64,000 nucleotides of DNA from Sphingomonadaceae bacterium PASS1 (GTDB taxonomy: Bacteria > Pseudomonadota > Alphaproteobacteria > Sphingomonadales > Sphingomonadaceae). Under the pieces are notes generated by a model, which worked only from the letters and a program-made list of their open reading frames with translations, was not told the origin of the DNA and did not search any database. The stretch is taken from positions 119,259-183,258 of the forward strand of contig NKIR01000005.1 of NCBI GenBank assembly GCA_002255985.1, given 5' to 3'. Shown in pieces: positions 7,578 through 16,275 of the stretch. How positions within the stretch are numbered: position 1 is the first letter of the stretch; the number at the start of each line of letters is the position of its first letter. A program made the translations under genes and the position numbers.

Positions 7578-8507
7578 ATGAATATAATTTTATATCCGCA
7601 TGCTGCAGGCGCAACATTTTCGAAAATGTTGCGCCTGTTTGCTTTACCGGCAGCTACGGTGCTGCTTATTGCCGCTGACCGCCTTCTGGGCGGGATGGAC
7701 AGCGTCGAGGCAAATATGCTGGCTGCTGTGGCGATCGTGCTTGCAGGCATCCCGCACGGCACGCTTGATGTCGAAATCGCTGCCGCCCATTTTGGGCAGA
7801 ATGGGTTGGCCGGCAGGGCCAAGATTATTGGCAGCTATCTGGGCTGCGCTGCGGCTATGGTCGTCTTATGGCTGCAGCTTCCTGAACTGGCGCTCATTTC
7901 ATTCCTGCTCATCTCAATTGTGCATTTCAGCCGTGACTGGCGCGGCGGCGTAGACCCGTTTCTGGCTATGATGGTTGGGTGGGCATTGGTCGCCTTGCCT
8001 GCGCTGTCCAGCCCAAACGATGTCGCGATGATATTCGCCGCGCTAACGGGTAGCCAAAATGGCGCCGTGATCGCCGCGCTGCTTGGCGCGGCATCAGTGC
8101 CGGCTGCGCTGGGCAGCCTTGTCTTTGCCTATTGGGCGTTCCGGCATGATGACACACAAAGCGCGCTTGAAGTGCTGGCCTGCATCACAGCCGCCCTGTT
8201 CCTGCCGCCGCTCGTGGCATTTGCCGTTTTCTTTTGCGGGCTGCACTCACCGCGACACATGGCGGACGCACTGCGTGAAACGGGTGGCATGTCTAAATTC
8301 AAGAAGGCAGCCATTGTAGCCGCCGTGTCCGCGCTTTCATTCGGGCTAGGCGTATTGATGTTCCTATACCAAGGCGAAGTTCCCTCGGACATGGGCGTCG
8401 TCCGGTCTGCGTTCATTCTGATATCAACGCTGACGGTGCCGCATTTCATCCTTGAGCATCTTATGAGCTATAAAAAAACACAATGCGCGATAGGGACTGA
8501 AAGATGA
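7578..8507 (+). CDS. blh: Brp/Blh family beta-carotene 15,15'-dioxygenase
   Basis: Membrane enzyme that splits beta-carotene into two retinals, the chromophore of the adjacent rhodopsin. The 309-residue, strongly hydrophobic protein keeps the histidines typical of the family: His60 (GIPHGTLD), His116 (VHFSRDW), His223 and His227 (GLHSPRH), His289 and His294 (TVPHFILEH), expected to bind the catalytic iron. The start is uncertain: ATG at 7578 lacks a clear ribosome site, and the in-frame ATG at 7626 (codon 17) lies inside a 32-bp perfect palindrome. Rhodopsin plus blh is the usual minimal phototrophy pair. No carotenoid biosynthesis genes are in the window. Confidence 0.9.
   Translation: MNIILYPHAAGATFSKMLRLFALPAATVLLIAADRLLGGMDSVEANMLAAVAIVLAGIPHGTLDVEIAAAHFGQNGLAGRAKIIGSYLGCAAAMVVLWLQLPELALISFLLISIVHFSRDWRGGVDPFLAMMVGWALVALPALSSPNDVAMIFAALTGSQNGAVIAALLGAASVPAALGSLVFAYWAFRHDDTQSALEVLACITAALFLPPLVAFAVFFCGLHSPRHMADALRETGGMSKFKKAAIVAAVSALSFGLGVLMFLYQGEVPSDMGVVRSAFILISTLTVPHFILEHLMSYKKTQCAIGTER
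7606..7637. repeat. 32-bp perfect palindrome over the blh start region
   Basis: CAGGCGCAACATTTTC is immediately followed by its exact reverse complement and then TTT. It covers the alternative blh start codon at 7626. As RNA it could fold into a strong hairpin that blocks initiation or ends transcription; as DNA it could bind a dimeric regulator. Confidence 0.75.
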
Positions 8508-8534
8508 CTGCGGCTGCTTTGGTGGGATAAAGTA

Positions 8535-9008
8535 TCAGCTCGGCGTTTCAAGATAAGCGATAACATCGGCGCGCTTCTGGGCGTCCTGTATGCCTGAGAA
8601 CATCATTTTTGTTCCCGGGATTACGCGCTGCGGCTTTTCCAGATGTTGAAACAACTTTTCTTTCGTCCACACAAATTTGGCCCCGGCATTTGCGGCCGAA
8701 TAATTATAGCCAGGCGCTGTTCCTGCTACGCGGCCAATTACACCGTGTAGTGACGGGCCAGACATATTTACGCCTGCATCCGTGACGTGGCACGCACGGC
8801 ATTGGGCAAACACGGCTTTGCCATTCACGGCGTTTCCGGTGAAGCTGGCTATCGCGGTCCCGTCCAGGGTTGTCACGTCTAATGCTGCTATTGCCGCCGG
8901 CTTTGGTGCAGGGGCAACCTGATCCGTTTGGCTTTCCGCGCCATCAGAGCAGGCAGAAACCATCACACACAAAACCAGTAACCCAACCATCGCTCTTACC
9001 ATAATCAT
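8535..9008 (-). CDS. Class I c-type cytochrome, lipoprotein
   Basis: A 157-residue membrane-anchored electron carrier. The N-terminus is a lipoprotein signal peptide (lipobox VSAC, Cys20). After a low-complexity alanine/proline linker comes one heme c domain with site CRACH (around residue 70), the Cys-x-x-Cys-His motif, followed by GPSLHGVIGR and the distal methionine in GTKMMFSG, as in cytochrome c2/c550-like proteins. It is convergent with blh with a gap of only 27 bases, so the light genes and this gene are not one operon. Its redox partners are unknown. Confidence 0.9.
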   Translation of the reverse strand: MIMVRAMVGLLVLCVMVSACSDGAESQTDQVAPAPKPAAIAALDVTTLDGTAIASFTGNAVNGKAVFAQCRACHVTDAGVNMSGPSLHGVIGRVAGTAPGYNYSAANAGAKFVWTKEKLFQHLEKPQRVIPGTKMMFSGIQDAQKRADVIAYLETPS

Positions 9009-9116
9009 AATCTTTCTGCGTAAATCCGCACCAACGCACAGTTAGATAACGATGCGTGTCATCTTCTGCTCGGTGATCTTGCGATCCATGATGCTTGTGC
9101 ATTTTAGATAGCTATA

Positions 9117-10400
9117 TCAAAGTTTTTCAACACGGGTATTTTCCTCGCCGGTTTCCATCAATACCTTGTGCCGCAAACGGCTCACAAAAAGGTAGATCAG
9201 CAACACTACAGGGACAGTTACCGCGCCAATGATCATATCGGTTGCTGCACCACCTTTTAGCGCGGCTGCTCCACCCTTTGTCATATAGGCGATGAGGCCA
9301 ACGAGATAGTAAGCCGCCGCAATAACCGACAATCCTTCAACCAGGGTTTGAAGGCGCAACTGAAGCTGTGTCGACCGTTCCATGGAGCGCATGAGACCAA
9401 GATTCTGTGCCTTGATCCGGCTATCAATGCGGACATCCAGCGTATGCATGACGTTGGATATGCGATCGGCGAGGTCGTTGAGGCGTTGCCGAAACACAGA
9501 ACAGGTACGCGATGCTGGGACAAGGCGCCGTTCGGTGAAATCGGTTAGACTTTGGAAGTTCAAAATCGGTCGTACATCGAGTGCAGCCAACCTATCCGCT
9601 GCAACCTCTGCATAAGCTGCCGTAGCGCTGAGACGAAAACCGGTGGCAGAACGGATGAGTTCAAGTTCTGAAGAGATGCCTGCGAGATCATTGAGCAAAA
9701 TATCGTCATCATCATCGGCCGATGCGACGCGTCGCGCGTGGTCGGACAAGCGATGTTCCAGCTGGTCAAGTTGCGGGCCATATTGCTGCACAATGGGGAA
9801 ACCCAATAAGGCTAGGTTTCTGTAGTTGCCCAATTCCTGCACGCGCTGAACGATGCGCCCGCGCTCGCCGTCGCCGACATCGCCAGCGGTGATCAGCAGC
9901 CGACCATAGCCATCGCCGTGGATGCTGAAGTCGGACCAAAGACGAATAGCGGCATTAATGTCGCAACATACGATTTCATCAGTCGAGATACCCAGCGCGA
10001 ACAAATCTGCATCGACATTCGTAGCGTCGGGAACCACGCGGATTTGTGTCGCGCGAACGACACCGCCCGGCCAATTTTCCAGCCATTGAATATAATTGTG
10101 GCGGACATTTTCGGGCGTGTCATTCGGGAATATCAGGGTCAGCGTACTCGCTTCGGTATGGCGTTCCCACAAGAAGTGAATACCCGCATTCGTGTGGCCA
10201 GAACCATGGCGCGCAGCCAGCATCCAATAATCGAAATCAGGTCGCGCATTGAGCAGCCAGCGGTCCTCACTATTGCGTTCTTCTGGTTCAATCAGGCGGA
10301 CGACCTGATAAATTTCGCAATGCGGACTGACGGGTGCGAAGCGACGCAACCGCATTTCATCGACAGCCCATCGGCGCAGCGGATGTTCAGTGAAGCTCAT
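9117..10400 (-). CDS. DUF3422 family membrane protein
   Basis: Conserved alphaproteobacterial protein of unknown function. The family usually begins close to a HPLR...E.H.R.F.P segment, seen here as EHPLRRWAVDEMRLRRFAPVS, so I take ATG 10400 (427 residues); the frame stays open to 10544 and 48 extra residues cannot be excluded. The central part is helical with likely coiled coil (about 210-360 in the chosen numbering). Two membrane segments lie near the C-terminus (LSVIAAAYYLVGLIAYM and IIGAVTVPVVLLIYLFV), followed by a short charged tail. This order, coiled coil then two membrane helices, resembles CorA-like topology, but no CorA GMN motif is visible. It runs away from the IS element to its right. 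Confidence 0.8.
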   Translation of the reverse strand: MSFTEHPLRRWAVDEMRLRRFAPVSPHCEIYQVVRLIEPEERNSEDRWLLNARPDFDYWMLAARHGSGHTNAGIHFLWERHTEASTLTLIFPNDTPENVRHNYIQWLENWPGGVVRATQIRVVPDATNVDADLFALGISTDEIVCCDINAAIRLWSDFSIHGDGYGRLLITAGDVGDGERGRIVQRVQELGNYRNLALLGFPIVQQYGPQLDQLEHRLSDHARRVASADDDDDILLNDLAGISSELELIRSATGFRLSATAAYAEVAADRLAALDVRPILNFQSLTDFTERRLVPASRTCSVFRQRLNDLADRISNVMHTLDVRIDSRIKAQNLGLMRSMERSTQLQLRLQTLVEGLSVIAAAYYLVGLIAYMTKGGAAALKGGAATDMIIGAVTVPVVLLIYLFVSRLRHKVLMETGEENTRVEKL

Positions 10401-10623
10401 CGGCAAAGCTTCGCACAATTTTCCTAAAAGTCCATAGGCTGGAACATCAAGCATGGCCGCGGAAACACTTCGAAATTTCTGTTCCGTCGCGAACAAGTCG
10501 AATAACAACGCACCTAGACGGCGCGGTGTATAGCGCCGCCGCAACCGCCGACAGCAGCAGGACGCTGCGTTGCGTTGCGTTTAATTTGATATAAGAAAAT
10601 GGAGGTGTAGGCACCAATGCTAG
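10401..10623. other. Gap holding an orphan ribosome site and start codon
   Basis: Between the DUF3422 gene and the IS. A good ribosome site GGAGGTG (10601-10607) stands nine bases before an ATG (10617) that is cut off two codons later by the left IS end. It may be the surviving start of the gene disrupted by the insertion (see the truncated ligase on the other side). Confidence 0.4.
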
Positions 10624-10710
10624 TGTCCCCCGTCAGCATTCAATAGACACACTGGCTGCATAAAATAGGAGAGTGTTTTGGGTTCATCGTAGTGACTGTA
10701 AGGAACGAAG

Positions 10711-11079
10711 ATGAACACGAAACACTCAAAGCCGTCCGCGCAAGCGGTTGTAAAAGACATTCGCCGTGCCACGCGCAAGCAATATGGCGCGGAGGAGAAG
10801 ATCAGGATCGTGCTGGAAGGCCTGCGCGGGGAAGATAGCATTGCTGAGCTATGCCGCCGTGAAGGCATTGCACAGGGCGTGTATTACAAATGGTCAAAGG
10901 ACTTCATGGAGGCTGGCAAGCGCCGGTTGGCGGGGGACACGTCGCGCGCCGCCAACACCGACGAAGTGCGCGATCTGCGCCGCGAAGCTCGCGATCTAAA
11001 AGAAGTTGTGGCTGAGCAGATGCTGGAGATGCGGCTGCTTAAAAAAAGCATGATCGCGGATGGGGGAGACGACGAATGA
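10711..11079 (+). CDS. IS3-type transposase subunit OrfA
   Basis: A 122-residue DNA-binding protein that recognises the IS ends. A helix-turn-helix occupies about residues 24-75 (EEKIRIVLEGLRGEDSIAELCRREGI), followed by a leucine/charged coiled coil (DEVRDLRREARDLKEVVAEQMLEMRLLKKS) used for assembly with the OrfAB product. It starts at an ATG after AAGGAACG and ends in ATGA, overlapping orfB by four bases. The coupling looks like termination-reinitiation, although programmed frameshifting is usual in this family. Confidence 0.88.
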   Translation: MNTKHSKPSAQAVVKDIRRATRKQYGAEEKIRIVLEGLRGEDSIAELCRREGIAQGVYYKWSKDFMEAGKRRLAGDTSRAANTDEVRDLRREARDLKEVVAEQMLEMRLLKKSMIADGGDDE

Positions 11080-12056
11080 GATATCCTGCCTCTGAGAAGC
11101 TTGAGATTATCCGCATTGTCGAGCAGTCGCACCTGCCCGCCAAACAGACATTGGATAGGCTGGGCATCGCCCGGCCTACCTTTTACCGCTGGTATGATCT
11201 GTATCTGCGCTTTGGCGAAGATGCGCTGGCAGACCGGCGGCCTGGACCCAAGCGGGGCTGGAACCGCATCCCTGACAAGGTGCGCGGCGATATCCTTGAT
11301 ATGGCGCTTGAACGCACCGACCTATCGCCCAGAGAGCTTGCGGTGACGTTCACCGATGAACAGCGCTACTTCGTCTCGGAAGCCAGCGTTTACAGGCTAT
11401 TGAAGGCACATGACCTGATTACCAGCCCTGCCTTCATCGTCATGAAAGCCGCCAGCGAGTTCAAGGATAAAACCACAGCGATCAACCAGCTGTGGCAGAC
11501 CGACTTTACCTATCTCAAGATCATAGGCTGGGGCTGGTATTACCTGTCCACCATCCTCGACGATTACTCCCGCTACATCATCAGTTGGAAACTGTGTACG
11601 ACAATGCGGGCCGAGGATGTAACCGACACACTGGAACTGGCATTAGAGGCTTCGGGCTGCGATCAGGTGCATGTGTTGCATAAACCTCGGCTGCTGTCCG
11701 ACAATGGCCCCAGCTATGTCGCAGGCGAACTGGCTGACTATCTGGCAGATAAGAAGATGCGTCATGTTCGCGGTGCACCGTTCCACCCGCAAACGCAGGG
11801 AAAGATCGAGCGCTGGCACCAGACCCTGAAAAATCGCATCCTGCTGGAGAATTACTATCTACCCGGCGATCTCGAAGCCCAGATCAAGGCGTTCGTCGAA
11901 CACTACAACCATCAGCGCTATCACGAGAGCCTTAACAACGTCACACCTGCAGACGCCTACTTCGGCAGGGCACAGGCCATCATCAAACAGCGAGAAAGGA
12001 TCAAACGACAGACTATCGAATATCGGCGCTTGCAACACCGCAAAATCGCCGCATAA
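11076..12056 (+). CDS. IS3-type DDE transposase OrfB
   Basis: The 326-residue catalytic transposase. An N-terminal helix-turn-helix (about 5-60, HLPAKQTLDRLGIARPTFYRWY) precedes the retroviral-integrase-like core. The three acidic residues are visible in QTDFTYLKI, LLSDNGPSYV and the glutamate of TQGKIERWHQ, in the D-D-E order with about 35 residues between the last two. The C-terminus FVEHYNHQRYHESLNNVTPADAY is typical of IS3 OrfB. The frame is complete, so the element may still be active. Confidence 0.93.
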   Translation: MRYPASEKLEIIRIVEQSHLPAKQTLDRLGIARPTFYRWYDLYLRFGEDALADRRPGPKRGWNRIPDKVRGDILDMALERTDLSPRELAVTFTDEQRYFVSEASVYRLLKAHDLITSPAFIVMKAASEFKDKTTAINQLWQTDFTYLKIIGWGWYYLSTILDDYSRYIISWKLCTTMRAEDVTDTLELALEASGCDQVHVLHKPRLLSDNGPSYVAGELADYLADKKMRHVRGAPFHPQTQGKIERWHQTLKNRILLENYYLPGDLEAQIKAFVEHYNHQRYHESLNNVTPADAYFGRAQAIIKQRERIKRQTIEYRRLQHRKIAA

Positions 12057-12132
12057 TATTAACCAACCGGATGAGCCCAAACACTCGCCTGTTTTAAACT
12101 GCCATATGTCTCAAATTATCTGACGACGGACA

Positions 12133-13443
12133 GTCGAACATGCGCTAGCCAAAACTGGAGCCAAGATTCTCATCATTCATCCGGATCTGGTTTCGCGGTT
12201 GGATGGACTTTCGCTTGGCGGGATCGAACGGATAATTCTTTCAGGCCCGACGGGCGAGGATGTTGCATCAGTACTCCCTGTCCCAGTTGAAAATTTCGAT
12301 GCCTTGATTGGCAATTCTGAAGCCGTCGAATTGGCTCATGTTGAACCATGGGATAGTCCGGTGATTATCTTAACATCAGGAACTACCGGCCCGTCAAAGG
12401 CAGTGGAAACGTCCTATGTGCAGCAGTGGACGACGGCTCGGGTTACATACGGCTATATGACTGCATCCGATCGAATACTTGTTAACCTGCCAATGTTTCA
12501 TGTGGGCGGCATCAGCGCAATAGTAGCCGCATTGGCATGTGGAGGTTCGGTTGCGTTATTCGAGGCATTTGACACTCGGCGCTTTTGGGATCTTGTTCGT
12601 GAAACCGGCTCCACCACCTGTTCCGGATTTATCGGAGCGCTGACAAGTTTCTTACATAAAGAACCTGTTCAGCTCATCGACGCTGATAATCCGCTCCGAA
12701 TTTGCATGCTCGGGCCGTTGAATGAGGAGGCGGTCGCAGTCGCCGAGCGTTTTGACTTCGATTATGTCTCCGGTTTCAATATGACTGAGGTATCGACGCC
12801 TCTTGTCACCGAGATAAATGAAACCACCCTACAAAGTTGCGGCAGGCCCCGCACGGGCATAGAATGTAGGATCGTCGACGCCAATGACAGTCCTGTTCCG
12901 GTTGGGGATGTTGGCGAATTGATCATCCGCACGGATCAGCCATGGCAGTTTTTCAGCAGCTATCTTGGCGATCCGGAGGCGACTGCCAAGGCTTGGCGAA
13001 ATGGTTGGTTTCACACCGGTGATTTGCTAACTTGCGACCATGACGGTCGATATTATTTCGTCGACAGGAAGAAAGATGCGATCCGGAGACGCGGAGAAAA
13101 TATCTCCTCAATTGAGATTGAAATTGAGGTGTCGCGCTATCCCGACGTCCGCGAGGTCGCCGCTTATGGAGTTGATGTGCCCGGAGGAGATCAAGAGGTT
13201 ATGATTTGCGTGGTCCCTAATCCAGGGGTCGAGCTTGATCCCAAAACACTTATAGAGTTCTTGATACCACGTATGGCACACTTCATGGTTCCTCGATACC
13301 TGCGCATAGAACAAGAACTGCCCAAGACCCCGACGAACAAAATTCAAAAGACAGAACTGCGCAGGGAAGGCGTTACAGAAAACAGTTGGGATCGTGAAGC
13401 CGCAGGCATTCGATTAAAACGCGAAAAACTTACCGGTTACTGA
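12133..13443 (+). pseudogene. Acyl-CoA ligase (ANL family), 5' end removed by the IS
   Basis: The frame is open from the first base after the IS and reads VEHALAKTGAKILIIHP, a segment normally found about 100 residues into an ANL enzyme, so the N-terminal part is missing. The rest is intact: P-loop LTSGTTGPSKAVETS, GFNMTEVS, FHTGDLLTC, the hinge KKDAIRRRGENISS, and the C-terminal lysine motif TPTNKIQKTELR. A TTG at 12199 could start a shorter product of 414 residues, but part of the substrate pocket would be lost. It once activated a carboxylic acid with ATP and CoA. It runs towards the NTF2-like gene, with which it was probably co-transcribed. Confidence 0.82.
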
Positions 13444-13548
13444 TCGAGCAAGCAATTTTATGTTTCATTCATCCGCCGGTCTCATATATAAGTAGATAGC
13501 AATTGGGACTGCGCGTATTCATTTTATTCGATAAGAGTAGGAAGCGAT

Positions 13549-13941
13549 ATGACCGACAAAGAACAGACAACAGAAACTCTCATTGAACGAGTTCACCGCT
13601 TGCAGCAGGTGATGGCCGCTCGGGACGTAAACGCATCTTTGGAGTTCTTTGCCCCGAACGTAGAATACCACTATCATTTTGGAACTCGCCCCCTGATAGG
13701 AATTGAGTGGGTTGAGAAGTTCCTCAAGAAATATTGGGCGAACCATACCGACGTCACTTGGGTTATCAATAGCTGGGCAGAGAATGACGGCCGCCTCTTC
13801 AGCGAGGGTGAAGAGCGATATGTAAACGCAGATGGTCATCAGGTCATCCATCCATATATGGGTGTAATTGAATTTACTGACGGCTTGATCACAGGCTGGA
13901 GGGACTACTTCCAAATGGCAGACCCCAACGCAGGCAAATAA
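13549..13941 (+). CDS. NTF2/SnoaL-like protein
   Basis: A 130-residue single-domain protein with the cone-shaped NTF2 fold pattern: N-terminal helices (VHRLQQVMAARDVNASLEFFAPNVEYHYH) followed by strands ending in HPYMGVIEFTDGLITGWRDYFQMAD. Proteins of this kind act as epoxide hydrolases, isomerases or dehydratases on terpenoid, steroid or polyketide substrates. The limonene epoxide hydrolase residues are only partly kept: the R-x-D pair of the active site reads E-x-E-R here, and the last catalytic Asp position is Gln. Start supported by AGGAAGCG. It lies between the broken ligase and the IS relic. Confidence 0.75.
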   Translation: MTDKEQTTETLIERVHRLQQVMAARDVNASLEFFAPNVEYHYHFGTRPLIGIEWVEKFLKKYWANHTDVTWVINSWAENDGRLFSEGEERYVNADGHQVIHPYMGVIEFTDGLITGWRDYFQMADPNAGK

Positions 13942-13960
13942 ATATTCTGTGCGGACATTT

Positions 13961-14097
13961 TGTCCATTGAACGCTGACGGAAGACAATTGGCGCTGGTAT
14001 CACCGCTAGCTTGCCGCATAATATCAACCCAACAGATTAACCCAAACACTCTCCTGTTTTAAACTACAAAAAGCCTCAAGTTATCTGGCGACGGACA
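13961..14097. mobile_element. Relic of a second IS: inverted left end fused to a right end
   Basis: Bases 13961-13986, read on the minus strand, match the left end of the intact IS in about 22 of 26 positions (TGTC..CCGTCAGC.TTCAAT.GACA). They join directly to 13987-14097, which matches the end of orfB and the right end of the intact IS in direct orientation, down to TGGCGACGGACA. Everything between has been deleted. Substitutions throughout show that it derives from a related but older copy. Confidence 0.8.
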
Positions 14098-14120
14098 GAG
14101 TAATACAGGCCTAATGCAGT

Positions 14121-14558
14121 TTACTCCAAGAGCTTCCATTGTAGAATATGGTGTCGGCTATCTCCATTTTTCATTCTTTCCTTGGCGGAAAGGGTGAGGT
14201 CGCATAAGCCGTCGAAGGTCGCCAATCGGCGTTGATCCGTCCCCGTCATATCGGGATTAAGTGACATGGTGACGGCATGTACAATTTCACTCTCTTCAAT
14301 CCGCCATTTACCAGCGTAGTGAAAATAGCTGTCAAACGCTGCGGCTTTTTGCTCGCTGGTCGCATTGCGTGCATTAGCGAGACCAAAAACAGGCCGCGAC
14401 GGCTTGGCGATGCTGGCAGTCATTGTGCCGTCGGCAGCATATATGATGAAACCATGCGCGCCTTGTCCGAAAGGCCGTGTTACCTGGCCATCGTGGTATT
14501 CAATCCGCCAATCAATCAGTTGCCACGCACCGACAAAATTTTCACGCTTATGCGCCAT
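14121..14558 (-). CDS. Lipocalin-like domain protein
   Basis: A 145-residue protein with the pattern of the bacterial lipocalin-like family: FVGAWQLIDWRIEYHDGQVTRPFG at the start, then GFIIYAADGTMTASI, and HYAGKWRIEESEIVHAVTMSLNPDMTGTDQRRLATF. No signal peptide is seen, so it is probably cytoplasmic and binds a small hydrophobic ligand. It overlaps the end of the PaaN gene by 11 bases and is the last gene of a seven-gene operon that starts at 22812. Its role with the operon's CoA enzymes is unknown. Confidence 0.78.
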   Translation of the reverse strand: MAHKRENFVGAWQLIDWRIEYHDGQVTRPFGQGAHGFIIYAADGTMTASIAKPSRPVFGLANARNATSEQKAAAFDSYFHYAGKWRIEESEIVHAVTMSLNPDMTGTDQRRLATFDGLCDLTLSAKERMKNGDSRHHILQWKLLE

Positions 14559-16266
14559 TTTTTTCGCCTGTTCTTGGGGCAGGACGGCGGTGCTGCACTA
14601 TACGGAAACGATTGGCAACGAAGGCGAGGTCCGTAAGGCAGGCGTTACCCGCGGGGTTGAGGCCGGTGACATGATAATCGCTATATGCCGCTGCAAAATT
14701 GGCCCACATTCCGCCATGCAAATTGACGGACAGATTCATGCCACTTCTCGTATAGTTATTGAGCGCGGCATCAATAAATGCTTCGTCGGTTGAATAAAGA
14801 TACGACGAAATGGCGCCATGCTCCCGTGCCAAAAAACAGGCTTCGTCAACTGCAGTGGCTCCATCGCGAGCTGCGATGATGAAAAGCACTGGTCCAAAAT
14901 GCTCCTTTGCATAGAGGGCGGCATTACCGCTCGGCAGCGAAACCACCAACGGCGTCATGGTACGTGCCTGAGGATAATCAGGGTGGATATAGGGCAAAGC
15001 TTGCCTTAAAATCCGTGCGCCATCGGCTTCGGCAGCGCATTCTGTTAGATGATGAATGATGTCACAGCTTTGCTCGGCCTGCACCGCACCCATGATGCCC
15101 GCAGCAATGAGCGGGTCATTTGCTATTCTATCAATAGCCGCCACCAACGCAGATGCAACATCATCGAAGGATTTATGGCCGCTAGCTGTCTGAATGCCAG
15201 CGGCAGATACATAGATATTTTGCGGACTAGTGCACATTTGTGCCGAAAAAAGACAGGTTGCACGGGCGATAGCCGTTGCCGTCTCCATAAGGTCCTCACA
15301 GCTTTCAAGTACCACGGAGTTAATGCCTGCAGTCTCGGTGAAAAGCTGCTTGCCGGTCACGGTGCGCTCGAGATGTCCGCCATAACGCGGGCTGCCGGTG
15401 AAATCGATAATCTGCACTGCCGGGTCGTCGATGAAGCGCTGCGCGACGGGCGCATCGAGCGTGTCGACAGCCAACGTGACAAGGTTTGGATCGCAGCCAT
15501 AGTCCGCCAGCACCTTACGGCATTCGCGCACAGCAATCGCCATGGGTAGGATGGCAATAGGATGTGGTTTGACAATCACTGGATTGCCAGTCGCAAGGCT
15601 GGCAAACATCGCCGGATAGGCATTCCATGTGGGAAAAGACGCGCAGCAAATGACCAAGCCGATTCCACGCGGGACGAGCGTGTACGTCTTTTCCAGCGAC
15701 ACATCTTCCTTGCCAAAGGTTCGATCCCAGCGCGCATTGGGGGTAACAGCCCGCATCGCTTTTGCGGCATAGGCCAGCGCCTCGATCCCGCGGTCGAGCG
15801 CATTGGGGCCACTTCCGCTAAATGCCTGCGTATAGCTTTGCCCGGCGACATGCATCACGCTATGTGCCATTTCAAAGTTGCGACCATAGAGCCTGAGTGC
15901 CATTTCAAGGCAAAGCGCAACGCGCACTTCCGGATCGACTTTGCGCCAACGGGCCATAGCCGCAGTAGCAGCCAAGATCAGTTCCGTAGGTTCGCTTGCG
16001 GGATAATCGATACCGAGGTGTTTGCGCGTGAAGGGGGAAACTTCCTGCCCGCTACGTTCCGCTATGCCCGGTTGGTCCAGTTCAAACGGCTTGCCCAGCT
16101 GTGCCTCGAACGCAGCCTTCCCCTCTTCAGCCTTCCCCGGTGCATGAAACTTGGCACTGGGGGAATCGCGAAAGGGGCTCCAGTTGCGGCGGGTCTCAAC
16201 CGCTTCAATTGCGGCGGCGAGTAATTCTGCATGGCGTTCCGCAAGATTTGAAAGTGTTTCGGTCAT
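14548..16266 (-). CDS. paaN: PaaN-type aldehyde dehydrogenase (phenylacetate degradation family)
   Basis: A 572-residue member of the PaaN branch of aldehyde dehydrogenases, longer than ordinary ALDHs. Family-like segments are AFEAQLGKPFELDQPG and VMHVAGQSYTQAFSGSGPNALDRGIEALAYA. The core shows the NAD-binding VICCASFPTWNAYPAM and KPHP, DFTGSPRYGG, the general base Glu in FTETAG, and a catalytic cysteine in SAQMCTSPQN. PaaN proteins oxidise an aldehyde made during aromatic-CoA ring cleavage or a related step. Here no paaABCDE ring-oxygenase genes are nearby, so the substrate may be another aldehyde, for example the product of the adjacent carotenoid/stilbene-type oxygenase (inference). Confidence 0.82.
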   Translation of the reverse strand: MTETLSNLAERHAELLAAAIEAVETRRNWSPFRDSPSAKFHAPGKAEEGKAAFEAQLGKPFELDQPGIAERSGQEVSPFTRKHLGIDYPASEPTELILAATAAMARWRKVDPEVRVALCLEMALRLYGRNFEMAHSVMHVAGQSYTQAFSGSGPNALDRGIEALAYAAKAMRAVTPNARWDRTFGKEDVSLEKTYTLVPRGIGLVICCASFPTWNAYPAMFASLATGNPVIVKPHPIAILPMAIAVRECRKVLADYGCDPNLVTLAVDTLDAPVAQRFIDDPAVQIIDFTGSPRYGGHLERTVTGKQLFTETAGINSVVLESCEDLMETATAIARATCLFSAQMCTSPQNIYVSAAGIQTASGHKSFDDVASALVAAIDRIANDPLIAAGIMGAVQAEQSCDIIHHLTECAAEADGARILRQALPYIHPDYPQARTMTPLVVSLPSGNAALYAKEHFGPVLFIIAARDGATAVDEACFLAREHGAISSYLYSTDEAFIDAALNNYTRSGMNLSVNLHGGMWANFAAAYSDYHVTGLNPAGNACLTDLAFVANRFRIVQHRRPAPRTGEKNGA

Positions 16267-16275
16267 GCAGGCTAT

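Larger units (their letters stand above)
10624..12132 (+). mobile_element. IS3-family-like insertion sequence, complete
   Basis: A 1509-bp element bounded by imperfect inverted repeats: left TGTCCCCCGTCAGCA (from 10624) and right, read inward, TGTCCGTCGTCAGAT (to 12132). It carries orfA and orfB in overlapping frames. No 3- to 5-bp target duplication is visible (TAG on the left, GTC on the right), which suggests that one flank was changed by deletion or recombination after insertion. The related relic at 13961-14097 shows that several copies were once present here. Confidence 0.85.

Noticed and set aside
10624..14097. Functional composite transposon
   Set aside because: The right-hand copy is only a fused relic without transposase, and no matching target duplication is seen at the outer ends.
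14548..16266. Bifunctional PaaZ (aldehyde dehydrogenase plus hydratase)
   Set aside because: The 572-residue protein ends without a MaoC-like hydratase domain and fits the PaaN pattern.
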